A stretch of DNA of 41,302 bases from Pseudoflavonifractor sp. 60 (GCF_009911645.1 NZ_QWKI01000130.1:1-41302), one strand, 5' to 3'. Positions 32,349 to 41,302 are shown, counted from the first letter of the stretch. Made by a program: numbers and translations. Notes: generated by a model not told the origin, from the letters alone.

Positions 32349-33539
32349 ATGGAAAAATTAAACATTGGGTTCGAAGCGGCAATTGCTATCTGTCTTGGCC
32401 TGCGTTTCTTCTGTGATGCCGTCTCGCTGAAATCAAAATCCCGCATCCCCTCCATGCTCCTGATGGCCATCCTGTTCCTGCTCGGCTATTGGACCTTCCT
32501 TCCCACAGACATTGTACAGACCGCCAAATTTGACCAGGTCTACCTGATTGCCATGGCCGCTATCATGGTCCAAATCGGCAGTACCTTTGATTTTGAGCAG
32601 CTGAAGCGCGACTGGAGGGTCGTGGCAATTACCCTGGTCGCCCTGCTGGCCATGGGCATCGGCGTCTTTGGGATCTGCGGCACCATCTTCGGCAGAGGCA
32701 CCGCGATCGTCTCCATTCCCATCATTGCCGGCGGCGCCATCGCCGCCAATCTGATGATCGATCAGGCTTCCGCTCTGGGTCTCACCGAGCTGGCGGTCCT
32801 GGTAGCCATGATCCAGGCGTTCCAAAGCCTGGTTGGCATGCCGATCATGAACTGGGCGCTGTCCCACGAGGCCCGGACCCTGATTGCTGATTACCGCAAC
32901 GGCATTACTATCACCACAACCGCCAGTACAAGCAAGGGCAAGCAGAAGCTGTGCGACAAGATCCCCAAGCGGTATAAGAGCTCCACCTACTATCTGTTCA
33001 TCACCTTCCTGGTGGGCGCCGTGGCCGCATGGCTGGCCAACTACAGCAAGCCCTTGACGGGCGGCTACATCAACGCCACCATCCTCTGCGTGATTTTGGG
33101 CATGGTCCTGTCTCACTTCGGCATCCTGGACGCGGACCCCTGGACCAAGTCCGGCGCTTACGGCTTCCTGATGACCTGCGCCTCTTTCAACCTGATCAAG
33201 AACCTGGGCAACGCCACAGTTGAAATGGTGCTCCAGAATTTTGTCTCTCTCCTCGCTACACTGGGTACCGCCGCCATTGTTGCTTCCGTGGTCAGCGGCC
33301 TTGTGTCCCGCTTCTTTGGAATGTCCAAGTACATGGCAATCGCTATCGCCTCCAATATGTTCATGGGCTTCCCCATCAACAGCATTATTACAAATGACGT
33401 GGCCAGAGCGATTGGCGAAACTCCGGAGGAAACTTCCTATATTGAGAGCGTGTTCATGCCCAAAATTATCCTAGGCGGCATTGCGTCGGTCTCTATCGCA
33501 TCCGTGGTCATCGCCGGTGTATTTGTCAATCTGCTTTAA
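32349..33539 (+). CDS. Polytopic membrane protein, putative GltS-like transporter
   Basis: 396 residues with about 10-11 hydrophobic spans. The middle is a hydrophilic loop (residues 185-215, TTTASTSKGKQKLCDKIPKRYKSS), dividing the protein into two halves that each contain a Gly/Ala-rich segment followed by long helices, as in inverted-repeat secondary carriers such as GltS-type symporters. Exact family not certain. Lying between a PLP enzyme and a reductase in the MarR-linked operon, it probably imports the operon's substrate or exports a product. Confidence 0.7.
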   Translation: MEKLNIGFEAAIAICLGLRFFCDAVSLKSKSRIPSMLLMAILFLLGYWTFLPTDIVQTAKFDQVYLIAMAAIMVQIGSTFDFEQLKRDWRVVAITLVALLAMGIGVFGICGTIFGRGTAIVSIPIIAGGAIAANLMIDQASALGLTELAVLVAMIQAFQSLVGMPIMNWALSHEARTLIADYRNGITITTTASTSKGKQKLCDKIPKRYKSSTYYLFITFLVGAVAAWLANYSKPLTGGYINATILCVILGMVLSHFGILDADPWTKSGAYGFLMTCASFNLIKNLGNATVEMVLQNFVSLLATLGTAAIVASVVSGLVSRFFGMSKYMAIAIASNMFMGFPINSIITNDVARAIGETPEETSYIESVFMPKIILGGIASVSIASVVIAGVFVNLL

Positions 33540-33587
33540 TTGACTGCATTCTAATTTTAACAACGTCTATCCACGGAGGGAAATAAA

Positions 33588-34160
33588 ATGAAAAAAGACT
33601 TGGGAGTACTGCCAGCGGTCTATCCAATGCCAGTCTTGATGGTGGCGGCTTATGACAAAAGCGAAAAGGTCAATGTCATGAATGTTGCGTGGGGTCAGAT
33701 TTGCAGCAGGGATAAGATCGTCCTCTTTATTGGCGAGGGCAAAAAGACTTGGCTGAATATCAAGGAGAGCAGGGCTTTTACGGTCGCTCTCGCAGATGAG
33801 GCACATGTGGATGTTGCGGATTTCTTTGGCATTGCCTCTGGCAATAAGATGGACGATAAATTTGAGCGGACCGGGTATCACGCCGTCAAAAGCGACAGGG
33901 TACACGCTCCCATCATCGAAGAGTTTCCTGTTGTGATGGAATGTGAGCTGCTGGAAATGCTCGACACGGAATATGTCTCAGGCGTTGTTGGAAAAATCGT
34001 CAATGTCAAAGCCGAAGAAGCTGTACTTGGGGATAACGGAAAAGTAGACCCGTTGAAACTCAAAGCATTGATGTTTGAACAGTTCCAAAATGGATATTAT
34101 TCGACCGGAGAAAAAGTGGCACAGGCATGGAACATCGGCCTTGGGTTGATGAAAGAATAA
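33588..34160 (+). CDS. Flavin reductase-like (FMN-binding) protein
   Basis: 190 residues with the flavoredoxin/flavin-reductase pattern (YPMPVLMVAAYDKSEKVNVMNVAWGQICS, then KKTWLNIKESRAFTVALAD, YVSGVVGKIVNVKAEEAVL). Such split-barrel proteins bind FMN and pass electrons, often to partner oxidases or reductases. GGAGGG precedes the start. It lies 48 bp after the transporter in the same operon. A redox role on an imine or aromatic intermediate is possible but unproven. Confidence 0.87.
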   Translation: MKKDLGVLPAVYPMPVLMVAAYDKSEKVNVMNVAWGQICSRDKIVLFIGEGKKTWLNIKESRAFTVALADEAHVDVADFFGIASGNKMDDKFERTGYHAVKSDRVHAPIIEEFPVVMECELLEMLDTEYVSGVVGKIVNVKAEEAVLGDNGKVDPLKLKALMFEQFQNGYYSTGEKVAQAWNIGLGLMKE

Positions 34161-34202
34161 ACTGTTGCTTTCATAGCATTTTCTGTAGTTTAATTCTCCC
34201 CC

Positions 34203-34234
34203 ATGAGGGCAAAGGCATTGTCCTTTGCCCTCAT
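34203..34234. terminator. Hairpin, probable terminator or attenuator
   Basis: ATGAGGGCAAAGG and CCTTTGCCCTCAT form a 13-bp stem with a CATTGT loop, followed by TTCTAATT. It lies between the flavin reductase-like and M20 genes and would reduce but maybe not stop read-through. Confidence 0.6.
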
Positions 34235-34258
34235 TTCTAATTCATAGGAGGTATTGTT

Positions 34259-35446
34259 ATGTTCACAGCAAAAGAAGTCCACAGCGCAGTAGAGAATGCC
34301 AAACAGGAGATCATTGACTGCCTGGTGGAGCTGCTCCAGACACCCAGTATGACAGGAGAGGAAGTCCCTGTCAGCAAGGTATTCTGCAAATGGATCGAGA
34401 GGGCCGGTCTTGAGCCTCAGATCCATGGGATATCGGAGGAACACCCCAACGTTTTAGCCGAGTGGTTTGGTTCCCAGCCCGGGAAGCGGTTTATTTTCAA
34501 CGGACATATGGACACGTTCCCTCCCACTGAGGGGGACCCGGGGATCTACGGGCCTTTCTCCGGCAAGGTGACGGATACTCATATCTATGGCCGGGGGGCC
34601 GCCGATATGAAGGGCGGAGACGCCGCCGCCCTTATGGCTGTGACTATATTGAAGCGGATGGGATTTGATCCAAAGGGAAGCATTCTTCTCAGCTATATGT
34701 GCGATGAGGAAATCGGCGGACGCTACGGCGTCAAATGGCTGGTGAAGCAGGAACTGCTCAACGGAGACTTTGGAATCTGCATGGAACCAACCCGTGGACA
34801 TATCCTGGTGGGCCACAGCGGAATCTATCGGGCATGGATCACCTATACTGCCTCGGCTGAATCCTCCTCCCGGGAGCACACCAGTAAAAACGCGCTGGAA
34901 AAATCGGTCATTGCCATCAACGCTCTCCACGCCCACCGAGATGTGGTCCGCGGCAGAAAGGACCCGCACTATGACTGCGCCTCTCTGTCTGTTACCACCC
35001 TGCACGCGGGCAACGCTACCAACGTCCATGCGGCGCAGAGCAAATTCTCCATTGACTACCGCCTTGTTCCAGGGCAGACCCACGAGCAGGTGGAGGCCGA
35101 GATCCGGGGACTTCTGGACGCGCTGAAGGAAAATGACACGGAGATGGACTATACCATCGAGACAATCTCTGACCGGCCGGTCCTGGATATCCCGGAGGAT
35201 TCCGACGTGGTCAAGGCCTGCTGCACCGCCTATGAGGAGGTCACCGGTCGGCCAGCCCAACTGCTGCGGCGGCACGGCGGCTCTGACGCCGCAACGATAT
35301 TCGGTCATAACGGCATCCTTATGCCCAACTGGGGAGCGGGAGACGAGTACAACGAGGGAACAAAGCCCAACGAGAAGATCGTCATTACCGATTATCTCCA
35401 GTCTGTGGAGTATTATATGTTGACCTTGATTAAGCTGATGGGCTGA
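34259..35446 (+). CDS. M20 family metallopeptidase/amidohydrolase
   Basis: 395 residues, the closest paralogue of the gene at 20109: same length, same positions H83, D85, D116, E150/E151, E176, and the shared RRHGGSD block near residue 337. The usual final His is Thr (T368 in TKPNE). AGGAGG precedes the start. Next gene follows after 24 bp. Its pairing with 20109 across the island, one copy under each regulator, suggests the same bond type is cut in two inducible routes (inference). Confidence 0.88.
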   Translation: MFTAKEVHSAVENAKQEIIDCLVELLQTPSMTGEEVPVSKVFCKWIERAGLEPQIHGISEEHPNVLAEWFGSQPGKRFIFNGHMDTFPPTEGDPGIYGPFSGKVTDTHIYGRGAADMKGGDAAALMAVTILKRMGFDPKGSILLSYMCDEEIGGRYGVKWLVKQELLNGDFGICMEPTRGHILVGHSGIYRAWITYTASAESSSREHTSKNALEKSVIAINALHAHRDVVRGRKDPHYDCASLSVTTLHAGNATNVHAAQSKFSIDYRLVPGQTHEQVEAEIRGLLDALKENDTEMDYTIETISDRPVLDIPEDSDVVKACCTAYEEVTGRPAQLLRRHGGSDAATIFGHNGILMPNWGAGDEYNEGTKPNEKIVITDYLQSVEYYMLTLIKLMG

Positions 35447-35470
35447 ATCTAAAAAGGGCAGGGAACAGAC

Positions 35471-36607
35471 ATGGTAACCGTAGATCAAGAAGAGTATATC
35501 GAGCAATTAAAGACGTTGGTGAATATTGAGAGCGGTTCTTACAATGCCGCCGGAATCAATCGGGTGGCGGATCAGCTGGAGACGTGGTATCGGGAGTTGG
35601 GCTGGTATATCCAGCGCCATAATCTAGGACCGCAGACAGGTAATTTGCTGGAGATCAGCAACCGCCCAGCAGACCACTATGATGTGATGTTTGTGGGACA
35701 TATGGACACTGTCTACCCAGACGGCACGGTAGCCCAGCGCCCGTTTTCTTCCGATGGAGTCCGTGCCTATGGACCTGGTGCGGGCGATATGAAAAATGGT
35801 GATGCGGCGATGTTTCAGGTGGCAAAGCATCTAAGTTCCAGCATACTGGAAAAACTGAACATCTGCATGGTCTACAGCCCTGACGAGGAAATCGGCAGTA
35901 TTTACTCCCAGGAAAAGCTGGATGAGATTGGCTCCCGAAGCAGCTTTATCTATGTTATGGAGTCCTGCGATGATCACAACTGCCACTGCTTTGCCAGAAA
36001 AGGTCGAATGCACTATGTAATCCGCTTCCATGGGCAGGCGGCCCATGCGGGCTATATGTTTGAGATGGAGAATGCCTCCGCTGTGCTGGAGATGGGCCAC
36101 TACATTGTAAAACTAATGGGCTTGTCCAATCGCAAAGAGAATACCACCGTCAATGTGGGTATCGCGAAAGGAGGGACCGCCGCCAATGTAGTGGCCGACT
36201 TCGCTGAGATCTGGGTGGAAATGCGTTTTAAGAAGGACTCAGAGCGGGAACGTCTTGCGCGAGAGATCAATAGGCTTATCCAAAGTGCTCCCTTTGTCCC
36301 CGGCGTTCAGGTGGAGATCGTGTCGCATGAAGCGGCGGCAGCTTGGACCAAGACCCCTGCTTCCTTGAAGCACATTGCGCATATAAGAGATATCGCCCAA
36401 AAACTGAACATCGAATTTAACGAACAGGATCGAGGCGGTCTGTCTGATGCGAATCATCTGTCTCAGTGCGGCAATATCTGCGGCGACGGTTTTGGGCCCC
36501 ATGGTGCCTTGATTCACAGCGAAAAAGAATTTACCGTCATTGACTCTGTCCAGCCCTGTGTGCGGTTGCTGTGTGCTGTGCTGAAGGACTTGGCGGAACA
36601 GAAGTAG
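35471..36607 (+). CDS. M20 family peptidase, carboxypeptidase G2-like, canonical site
   Basis: 378 residues. Canonical M20A set: H77, D79 (VGHMDT), D106 (PGAGDMKNGD), E139/E140 (SPDEEIGS), E164 (MESCD), H349 (IHSEKE). H192 in AAHAGY is the usual dimer-domain His. It thus differs from the other three M20 proteins of the island and should be a conventional two-zinc exopeptidase or deacylase (glutamate carboxypeptidase-like). Last gene of the MarR-linked operon, closed by a strong terminator. Confidence 0.9.
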   Translation: MVTVDQEEYIEQLKTLVNIESGSYNAAGINRVADQLETWYRELGWYIQRHNLGPQTGNLLEISNRPADHYDVMFVGHMDTVYPDGTVAQRPFSSDGVRAYGPGAGDMKNGDAAMFQVAKHLSSSILEKLNICMVYSPDEEIGSIYSQEKLDEIGSRSSFIYVMESCDDHNCHCFARKGRMHYVIRFHGQAAHAGYMFEMENASAVLEMGHYIVKLMGLSNRKENTTVNVGIAKGGTAANVVADFAEIWVEMRFKKDSERERLAREINRLIQSAPFVPGVQVEIVSHEAAAAWTKTPASLKHIAHIRDIAQKLNIEFNEQDRGGLSDANHLSQCGNICGDGFGPHGALIHSEKEFTVIDSVQPCVRLLCAVLKDLAEQK

Positions 36608-36623
36608 GCCTCTCTGATATATG

Positions 36624-36663
36624 AACACGGCGGCTTTCATCGATCAAAGCCGCCGTGTTTTTG
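36624..36663. terminator. Terminator between convergent operons
   Basis: AACACGGCGGCTTT and AAAGCCGCCGTGTT form a perfect 14-bp stem around CATCGATC, followed by TTTTG on the plus strand. Confidence 0.85.
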
Positions 36664-36695
36664 TAACTCTTTTGCTTGAAATGTAAAAGCATTTT

Positions 36696-37244
36696 TCAGC
36701 CTTTTTCTCCAAATCCGGGGGCAAAAATGGTTTTGTCAACGGCAAAAATGATGACCATAGCCACGCCGCCAGTGACCACGGTAGTGACAATATTAAACAG
36801 GAAGTCCGGAATGCCGAAGTGGGAAGCCAGGGGGTTCCACACACAGGTGAACAGATTCATCACCAGCATAACGGCGATGGTGCCCGCCAAGTGACCGAGA
36901 ATCTGAGGAACCAGGGGGCCATGGCTCTTGAAGGTAACATTGCGCTGGAGGGGGAAGTTGACGCACTCGCCCAGGAAAATGGAGGTGTAGTTGGCCAGTG
37001 TGAAGGCCAGGCCACCCGCCGCCACGGTGTTGCCCAGGACAGCCAGTTCAAACTCCACTCCGAACAAGGTCACCGGGATACCAGGCCAGGTCCAGCCCAC
37101 ATTGGCATAAGCAGAGAACAGACTGGGCAGGAATTGCAGCATCAGGTATTTGAGAAAGGTCACCACATAGCTGAAAACGAGAAACAGCCCGCCCTCGCGA
37201 ATCCATTGGGCCGCCTTGGGGTGCTTTTCCGCGAAATTACTCAT
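36696..37244 (-). CDS. GtrA-like membrane protein
   Basis: 182 residues with four hydrophobic spans and the GtrA-type signature NFPLQRNVTF in the loop after span 2. GtrA-family proteins help move undecaprenyl-phosphate-linked sugars across the membrane. AAGGAGG precedes the start, 12 bp after the GH3 stop, so it is co-transcribed with the glycosidase. The longer loop at residues 45-60 (NVGWTWPGIPVTLFGVEF) is unusual for short GtrA proteins. Confidence 0.78.
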   Translation of the reverse strand: MSNFAEKHPKAAQWIREGGLFLVFSYVVTFLKYLMLQFLPSLFSAYANVGWTWPGIPVTLFGVEFELAVLGNTVAAGGLAFTLANYTSIFLGECVNFPLQRNVTFKSHGPLVPQILGHLAGTIAVMLVMNLFTCVWNPLASHFGIPDFLFNIVTTVVTGGVAMVIIFAVDKTIFAPGFGEKG

Positions 37245-37256
37245 AGCGCTTCCTCC

Positions 37257-39674
37257 TTATTTGATGGCCGCAGCGGCCTTGCGCTTCTTGCCTGAGCGGA
37301 AAAAGCCGCCAATCACTCGGACTGCTCCCTTGAAGAAGCGGCCATTTACGATGGTAAGGATGCCCTCGGCCATCTCCATAGTACACATACCACCCGCCAT
37401 TTTGGCGATACCCCGAAAGGGCATGTTGTAGATGAAGGTGATGTTCAGATCTGGAGTGCCTTTAGCGATGCTCTTATTGAGCATGTTGGTCATGATCTTG
37501 TACACCTGCCGGGCGGGCCAACTCTTGGCGTAGTACATCTGGCAGATGGCATCGTTCATGTCCAGGGTACCGCTCCAGCTGCCGTCGGGGATGGGATGGC
37601 CCAAAAGTTCCTCAAACTGCCGGTCGGACACGGCCTTGACACTGCCGGTGTAGTAGTCGGCCAGCGCCTTGGCATCATAGGGGTTGGGGGCATCTGTCCC
37701 AGCCATTGTCACAGCACCGGATAGCTTGATATCCGCCGCGGAAGCGCCGATGAGGACCAGGTATTCGCCGCCCTCCACCTCGAACTTGTTGGTCTTAACA
37801 TTGAAGTACCGGAACGCCTTGTCGTCCAGGGGGATAGTGACGGTTTTGCTCTCGCCAGTTTTCAGGAAGACCTTTGTAAAGCCTTTCAACTCCTTGGCAG
37901 GGCGGAAGACCCTGGCATCTTGCTTGGAGACGTAGAGCTGGGCCACTTCCGCGCCGTTTACCTTTCCAGTGTTCGTGATAGTAAAGGTCGCTTCTTTATC
38001 AGAAACTTTCAAATCGGAGTACTCAAAAGTGGTGTAGCTCAGTCCGTAGCCAAATGGGAACAGAACAGGGATATTGGCGGTCTCAAAGTAACGGTAGCCC
38101 ACGAACAGGCCCTCCCGGTACTCAGCGGTGCGCTGCTTGGCAGGGAAATAGGGAGCGGAGGAGACATCCTCATATTTCAATGGATAGCTTTCCGCCAGCT
38201 TTCCAGAGGGGTTAATCTCTCCCAGGATGGCCTGGAGCATGGCTCCCGCTCCCGCCTGGCCGCAGAGATAACCGTGAATGAGGGCCTTGCACTTATCCAG
38301 CCAGGGCATTTCCACAGAGGAGCCGGCGGACATGACCGCTACTATGTTGGAGTTGACCGCGCTGACCGCTTCGATCAGGTCCACTTGGCTCTGGGGCAGC
38401 TTCATGTGGGCACGGTCCAGGCCCTCGGACTCGCTGATCTCATCCAGGCCGATGTACAATAGAACTACGTCCGCCTGTTTGGCCAGCTCCACCGCCTTGG
38501 TCCGCATGGCGGGGTCGCCCTTGCCGCTGCGGGGATAGCCAGCCTCAAAGCCCACAACATTCAGGTCGTAGTTCTTGATGATGTCCATGGTGTGATCCAG
38601 CTTGGTGGGGTTGACCACAGAGGAACCCGCACCCTGATACCGGGCCTTCTGGGCAAACTCGCCGATGACGGCGACCTTGGTCCCCTTCTTCAAGGGCAGG
38701 ATACCGCCCTCGTTCTTCAGCAGGACGATGGATTCCCCTGCTGCCTTGGCGGCCATCTTGTGGTGGGCATCCACATCGAAGGGTTTGCCCTCATACTTTT
38801 TGACCGCTGCAGTGACAGGTAGGATCACGTCCAGCAGCTCGTCCACCCGCTTGTCCAGCTCCTCCTCGCTGAGCCGGCCGGACTTCACCGCCTCTACCAG
38901 CTCCAGATCAGAGTCGCCGCCGGTGGTGGGCATCTCCAGGTGGGAGCCGTTGCGAACGCCCTCCACATGGTCGTTGGAGGCACCCCAGTCGGAGACCACA
39001 AAGCCGTCAAAGCTAAACTCGTCCCGCAAAATCTCCTGGAGCAGATGCCAGTTCTCGTTGGCATAGACCCCGTTGATCCGGTTGTAGGAGGACATGATGG
39101 ACTTGGGGTGGGACTCTTTCACGGCGATCTCAAAGCCAGTGAGGTAGATCTCCCGGAAGGTGCGCTCATCCAGGATGGAATCAGAAGCCATGCGGCGCAG
39201 CTCCTGGGAGTTGCAGGCGAAGTGCTTCGGGCAGGCGGAGATGCCGTTTTTCTGGATGCCCCGGACGTACCCAGCGGTTATTTTTCCGGCCAGGTAGGGG
39301 TCCTCAGAGAAATATTCAAAGTTGCGACCGCACAGGGGGGACCGCTTGATATTCAGGCCGGGGCCCAGCAGGACGCCCACGCCCTGGGAAGCGGCTTCCT
39401 CGCCCAGACACTCGCCGATCTCCTCGCCCAGAGCAGGGTCCCAGGAGTTGGCGATGGTGGCGGCGGTGGGGAAACAGGTGGCGGGAACGGAGCCGTTGAG
39501 ACCCAGCTGATCCCCGGCCCCCTCCTGTTTCCGGACCCCGTGAGGACCGTCGGAGAGCATCATATTGGGGATGCCCAGCCGCTCCACACTGCGGGTCTGC
39601 CAAAAGTCCTTTCCAGAAAAGAGGTAGCACTTCTCCTCCAGGGTCATTTTAGAAATAATATTCTGATGTTTCAA
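37257..39674 (-). CDS. Glycoside hydrolase family 3 (beta-glucosidase-like)
   Basis: 805 residues, cytosolic (no signal peptide). The GH3 N-terminal barrel carries KHFACN (K150/H151) and the nucleophile D229 in GFVVSDWG. The C-terminal domain has the ESEGLDR loop (general acid candidate) and a fibronectin-III-like domain (near 560-660). An extra 130-residue C-terminal tail (MYYAKSWPARQVYKIMTNML ... KKRKAAAAIK) is conserved in some Clostridial GH3 proteins. The start is TTG at 39674, preceded by AAAGGA; the resulting KHQNIISKMTLEEKCYLFSGKDFW is the usual family N-terminus. Confidence 0.92.
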   Translation of the reverse strand: MKHQNIISKMTLEEKCYLFSGKDFWQTRSVERLGIPNMMLSDGPHGVRKQEGAGDQLGLNGSVPATCFPTAATIANSWDPALGEEIGECLGEEAASQGVGVLLGPGLNIKRSPLCGRNFEYFSEDPYLAGKITAGYVRGIQKNGISACPKHFACNSQELRRMASDSILDERTFREIYLTGFEIAVKESHPKSIMSSYNRINGVYANENWHLLQEILRDEFSFDGFVVSDWGASNDHVEGVRNGSHLEMPTTGGDSDLELVEAVKSGRLSEEELDKRVDELLDVILPVTAAVKKYEGKPFDVDAHHKMAAKAAGESIVLLKNEGGILPLKKGTKVAVIGEFAQKARYQGAGSSVVNPTKLDHTMDIIKNYDLNVVGFEAGYPRSGKGDPAMRTKAVELAKQADVVLLYIGLDEISESEGLDRAHMKLPQSQVDLIEAVSAVNSNIVAVMSAGSSVEMPWLDKCKALIHGYLCGQAGAGAMLQAILGEINPSGKLAESYPLKYEDVSSAPYFPAKQRTAEYREGLFVGYRYFETANIPVLFPFGYGLSYTTFEYSDLKVSDKEATFTITNTGKVNGAEVAQLYVSKQDARVFRPAKELKGFTKVFLKTGESKTVTIPLDDKAFRYFNVKTNKFEVEGGEYLVLIGASAADIKLSGAVTMAGTDAPNPYDAKALADYYTGSVKAVSDRQFEELLGHPIPDGSWSGTLDMNDAICQMYYAKSWPARQVYKIMTNMLNKSIAKGTPDLNITFIYNMPFRGIAKMAGGMCTMEMAEGILTIVNGRFFKGAVRVIGGFFRSGKKRKAAAAIK

Positions 39675-39720
39675 AACGTCTCGTCCTTTCGTCTCTTATT
39701 GTTTCATCCTGCCTATATTC

Positions 39721-39754
39721 GGCAATCGCCGGACCCTGGGGTCCGGCGATTGCC
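39721..39754. terminator. 15-bp perfect hairpin between GH3 genes
   Basis: GGCAATCGCCGGACC and GGTCCGGCGATTGCC with a CTGG loop. No T-run on either side, so it could be a weak terminator or an RNA-processing/stability element between the two GH3 units. Confidence 0.6.
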
Positions 39755-39796
39755 ATGAAAAGGGGAGGATAGAAAAGTATCAGCTCATAATGGGCT

Positions 39797-41221
39797 TTAC
39801 TGCTCCTTCTTGGATTTCTTGCTGTACGTTTTGATGATCAGAGCTTCCAGAGCAGCCAGAACCACGCCAGCGGCCACATCGATACCAATCGCCATCTTCT
39901 GCCAGCTGGGCATACCGCCCACGTTTACGTCAGTCTCATACTCCCAGCTGTTCACCACGACATACATGATGTTTTTACAGGCGGTACGCAGATACTTGAC
40001 AGTACTGGCGCTGGGGTTGGCGGCGTCGTGAGGCAGGTTGGGGCCCGCTCCGTAGGTGGACAGCATGGCGTCCATACCGTTTGCCAGAGCGGCGTCCGCG
40101 TTCATGAAGCCGTGGCCATTGTCACGGAAGTAATCGGACTCCACCATGCCGCGGAAGCCCCACTCATCCCGGAGGACGGTGTTCATCATGGCGCTGGACT
40201 CACCGGCCCAGGTAGTGCCCAGATAGTTCCAGGAGGCCATGACGGCGTTGGCGCCGAACTGCTTGACACAGATCTCAAAGGGCTTGAGGTAAATCTCTCG
40301 AATTGCCTGCTCGTTGGACCAGATACATACCATCTTGTAGTTGCCATCGTACAGAGCCAGGTGCTTGATGTAGGCGTAGACGCCCTCGCTGGCGGCGCCG
40401 GCCACAGCGTTGCCGGTCAGCAGTCCGGTGAGGATGGGGTCCTCGGAGTAGTACTCATAGTTTCGGCCGCCGAAGGGGTAGCGGTGGATATTCATGCCGG
40501 GGGCGTACCAGCCGGCTACATCCAGTTCCTTCGCCATCTTGCCCATAATGTAGCCGTACTGATGGACCAGGTCCTTGCTCCAGGTACTGGCGATAACGGA
40601 GACGGAGGGGAAGCCCAAGGAACCGGCTCCGGAGAAGTTGTTGTTGATGGAGCCAGGGCCGTCAGCGTCGTTGGTCTGAACCTTGCCGACCGATTCCACT
40701 GCGGGGGTCTGATAGCCGCACAGGGAGGTCATATCCAGCATGTCCTGGACAGACAGCTGATCCAGCAGCTTATCCCAGTCGGGGTCGTCATAGTCCTTGC
40801 CCCGCAGCTGAGCCAGTTTCATGCCGTTCTGAGCTCCGGTGGTGGGCATTTCATCGCTGGGGTCAATGTACTTTTCGTAGTCGTAATTTGCGTTGAGCTC
40901 ATAGGTAGCCACCTGGTCGGCGGGCATCTCCAGAGTGGCGGGAGCGGCGGTGGCCTCCGCATAGTTGGCAAAGCCATTGGCCCGGGACAGGTAGGTTACA
41001 TAGCCGTGGACATCGTCAAACTGGTTGGTAGCGGCCACATCGTCGGAGTTACGGGGATTACTCTCATCGTACACCACAGTGCTGTTTACGGTGTAGGTAT
41101 CGGAAGCTATCACGGTGTGGGAGTCGGAGCGGATGGAGATCTCATAGTCGCCGGCTTCCAGCACATAGGCCTTGGCGGTCTGGTAGTCATAGGAGGCCAT
41201 CTCCTCCACAGGGAAGGTCAT
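39797..41221 (-). pseudogene. GH3 protein with permuted domain order, N-terminal half missing
   Basis: 474 residues: a fibronectin-III-like segment first (FPVEEMASYDYQTAKAYVLEAGDYEISI), then the GH3 barrel with YIKHLALYD, EQAIREIYL and nucleophile candidate D363 (GMVESDYF), ending in a single membrane span (about 444-465) and a basic tail. In this permuted GH3 group the C-domain that supplies the acid/base normally precedes the fibronectin part; here the reading frame is closed by TGA at 41237-41239, six codons upstream, and the ATG has no ribosome site. The protein is therefore probably a broken remnant. Whether the missing half lies outside the window in another frame is unknown. Confidence 0.72.
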
Positions 41222-41302
41222 AGTCAGAAGCTGTATTCATAAGCGTTTGAGCAGCGTGTGGAAATGAGAAATTATAACCATAGCCTCAGCAGAGGAAACG
41301 GA

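Noticed and set aside
40028..41242. 404-codon plus-strand frame across the truncated GH3 gene
   Set aside because: Val/Gly/His-rich antisense shadow; the minus strand carries clear GH3 motifs.

Overview
The window reads as Gram-positive Clostridia. Shine-Dalgarno sites are strong AGGAGG types, the gene families are typical of gut Oscillospiraceae-like anaerobes (YfcC carrier, M20 clusters, TIGR04076, GH3 enzymes, ICE-type antirestriction genes), and GC-rich housekeeping-like genes alternate with AT-rich cargo. The genus is inference. I see no tRNA, rRNA or CRISPR array.

Region 1 (1 to about 5.25 kb): a tyrosine-integrase N-terminal stub meets the 3' end of a minus-strand mobile-element gene at a sharp junction near 640-665. 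Behind it lie two ArdA-like antirestriction genes, a small basic protein carrying an in-frame REP-like hairpin, and an unrecognised 204-residue protein. No relaxase, coupling protein or type IV secretion genes are present, so this looks like the debris or edge of an integrative conjugative element (ICE). A hairpin-rich gap follows (5.26-5.83 kb).

Region 2 (5.8-14.4 kb): mixed cargo, all on the minus strand. AT-rich genes encode a two-span membrane TPR protein, a SIR2-TPR protein, and a DUF4209-like protein with an R-x4-H (HEPN-type) motif. GC-richer genes encode a DUF1016-N protein, a low-molecular-weight tyrosine phosphatase with a probable 3' frameshift, a DUF2200-DUF1801 fusion, an esterase and a metallophosphoesterase. 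The SIR2/TPR/HEPN-like set is the best candidate here for an uncharacterised anti-phage module.

Region 3 (14.4-19.9 kb): three tandem large serine recombinase genes, the middle one without a catalytic domain, preceded by a 48-residue protein and a sigma-like HTH protein. A strong symmetrical terminator at 19.85 kb marks the likely edge of the element.

Region 4 (20.1-36.6 kb): a coherent catabolic island for small amide or peptide-like compounds. It has four M20 peptidases, two metal-dependent amidohydrolases, a YfcC carrier, a second predicted transporter, a PatB/MalY-type PLP lyase, an ornithine-cyclodeaminase-like protein, RidA, a flavin reductase-like protein and a TIGR04076 protein. Two regulators organise it. 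A LysR gene is flanked by two 76-bp copies (71 identities) of one promoter/operator, each facing outward to a target gene. A MarR gene sits between two matching palindromic operators at the ridA and amidohydrolase promoters. Three of the four M20 proteins lack the usual last metal-binding histidine.

Region 5 (36.7-41.3 kb): a GtrA-like membrane protein and a complete GH3 glycosidase on the minus strand, then a second GH3 protein whose N-terminal half is missing, its frame being closed by a stop just upstream of position 41221.
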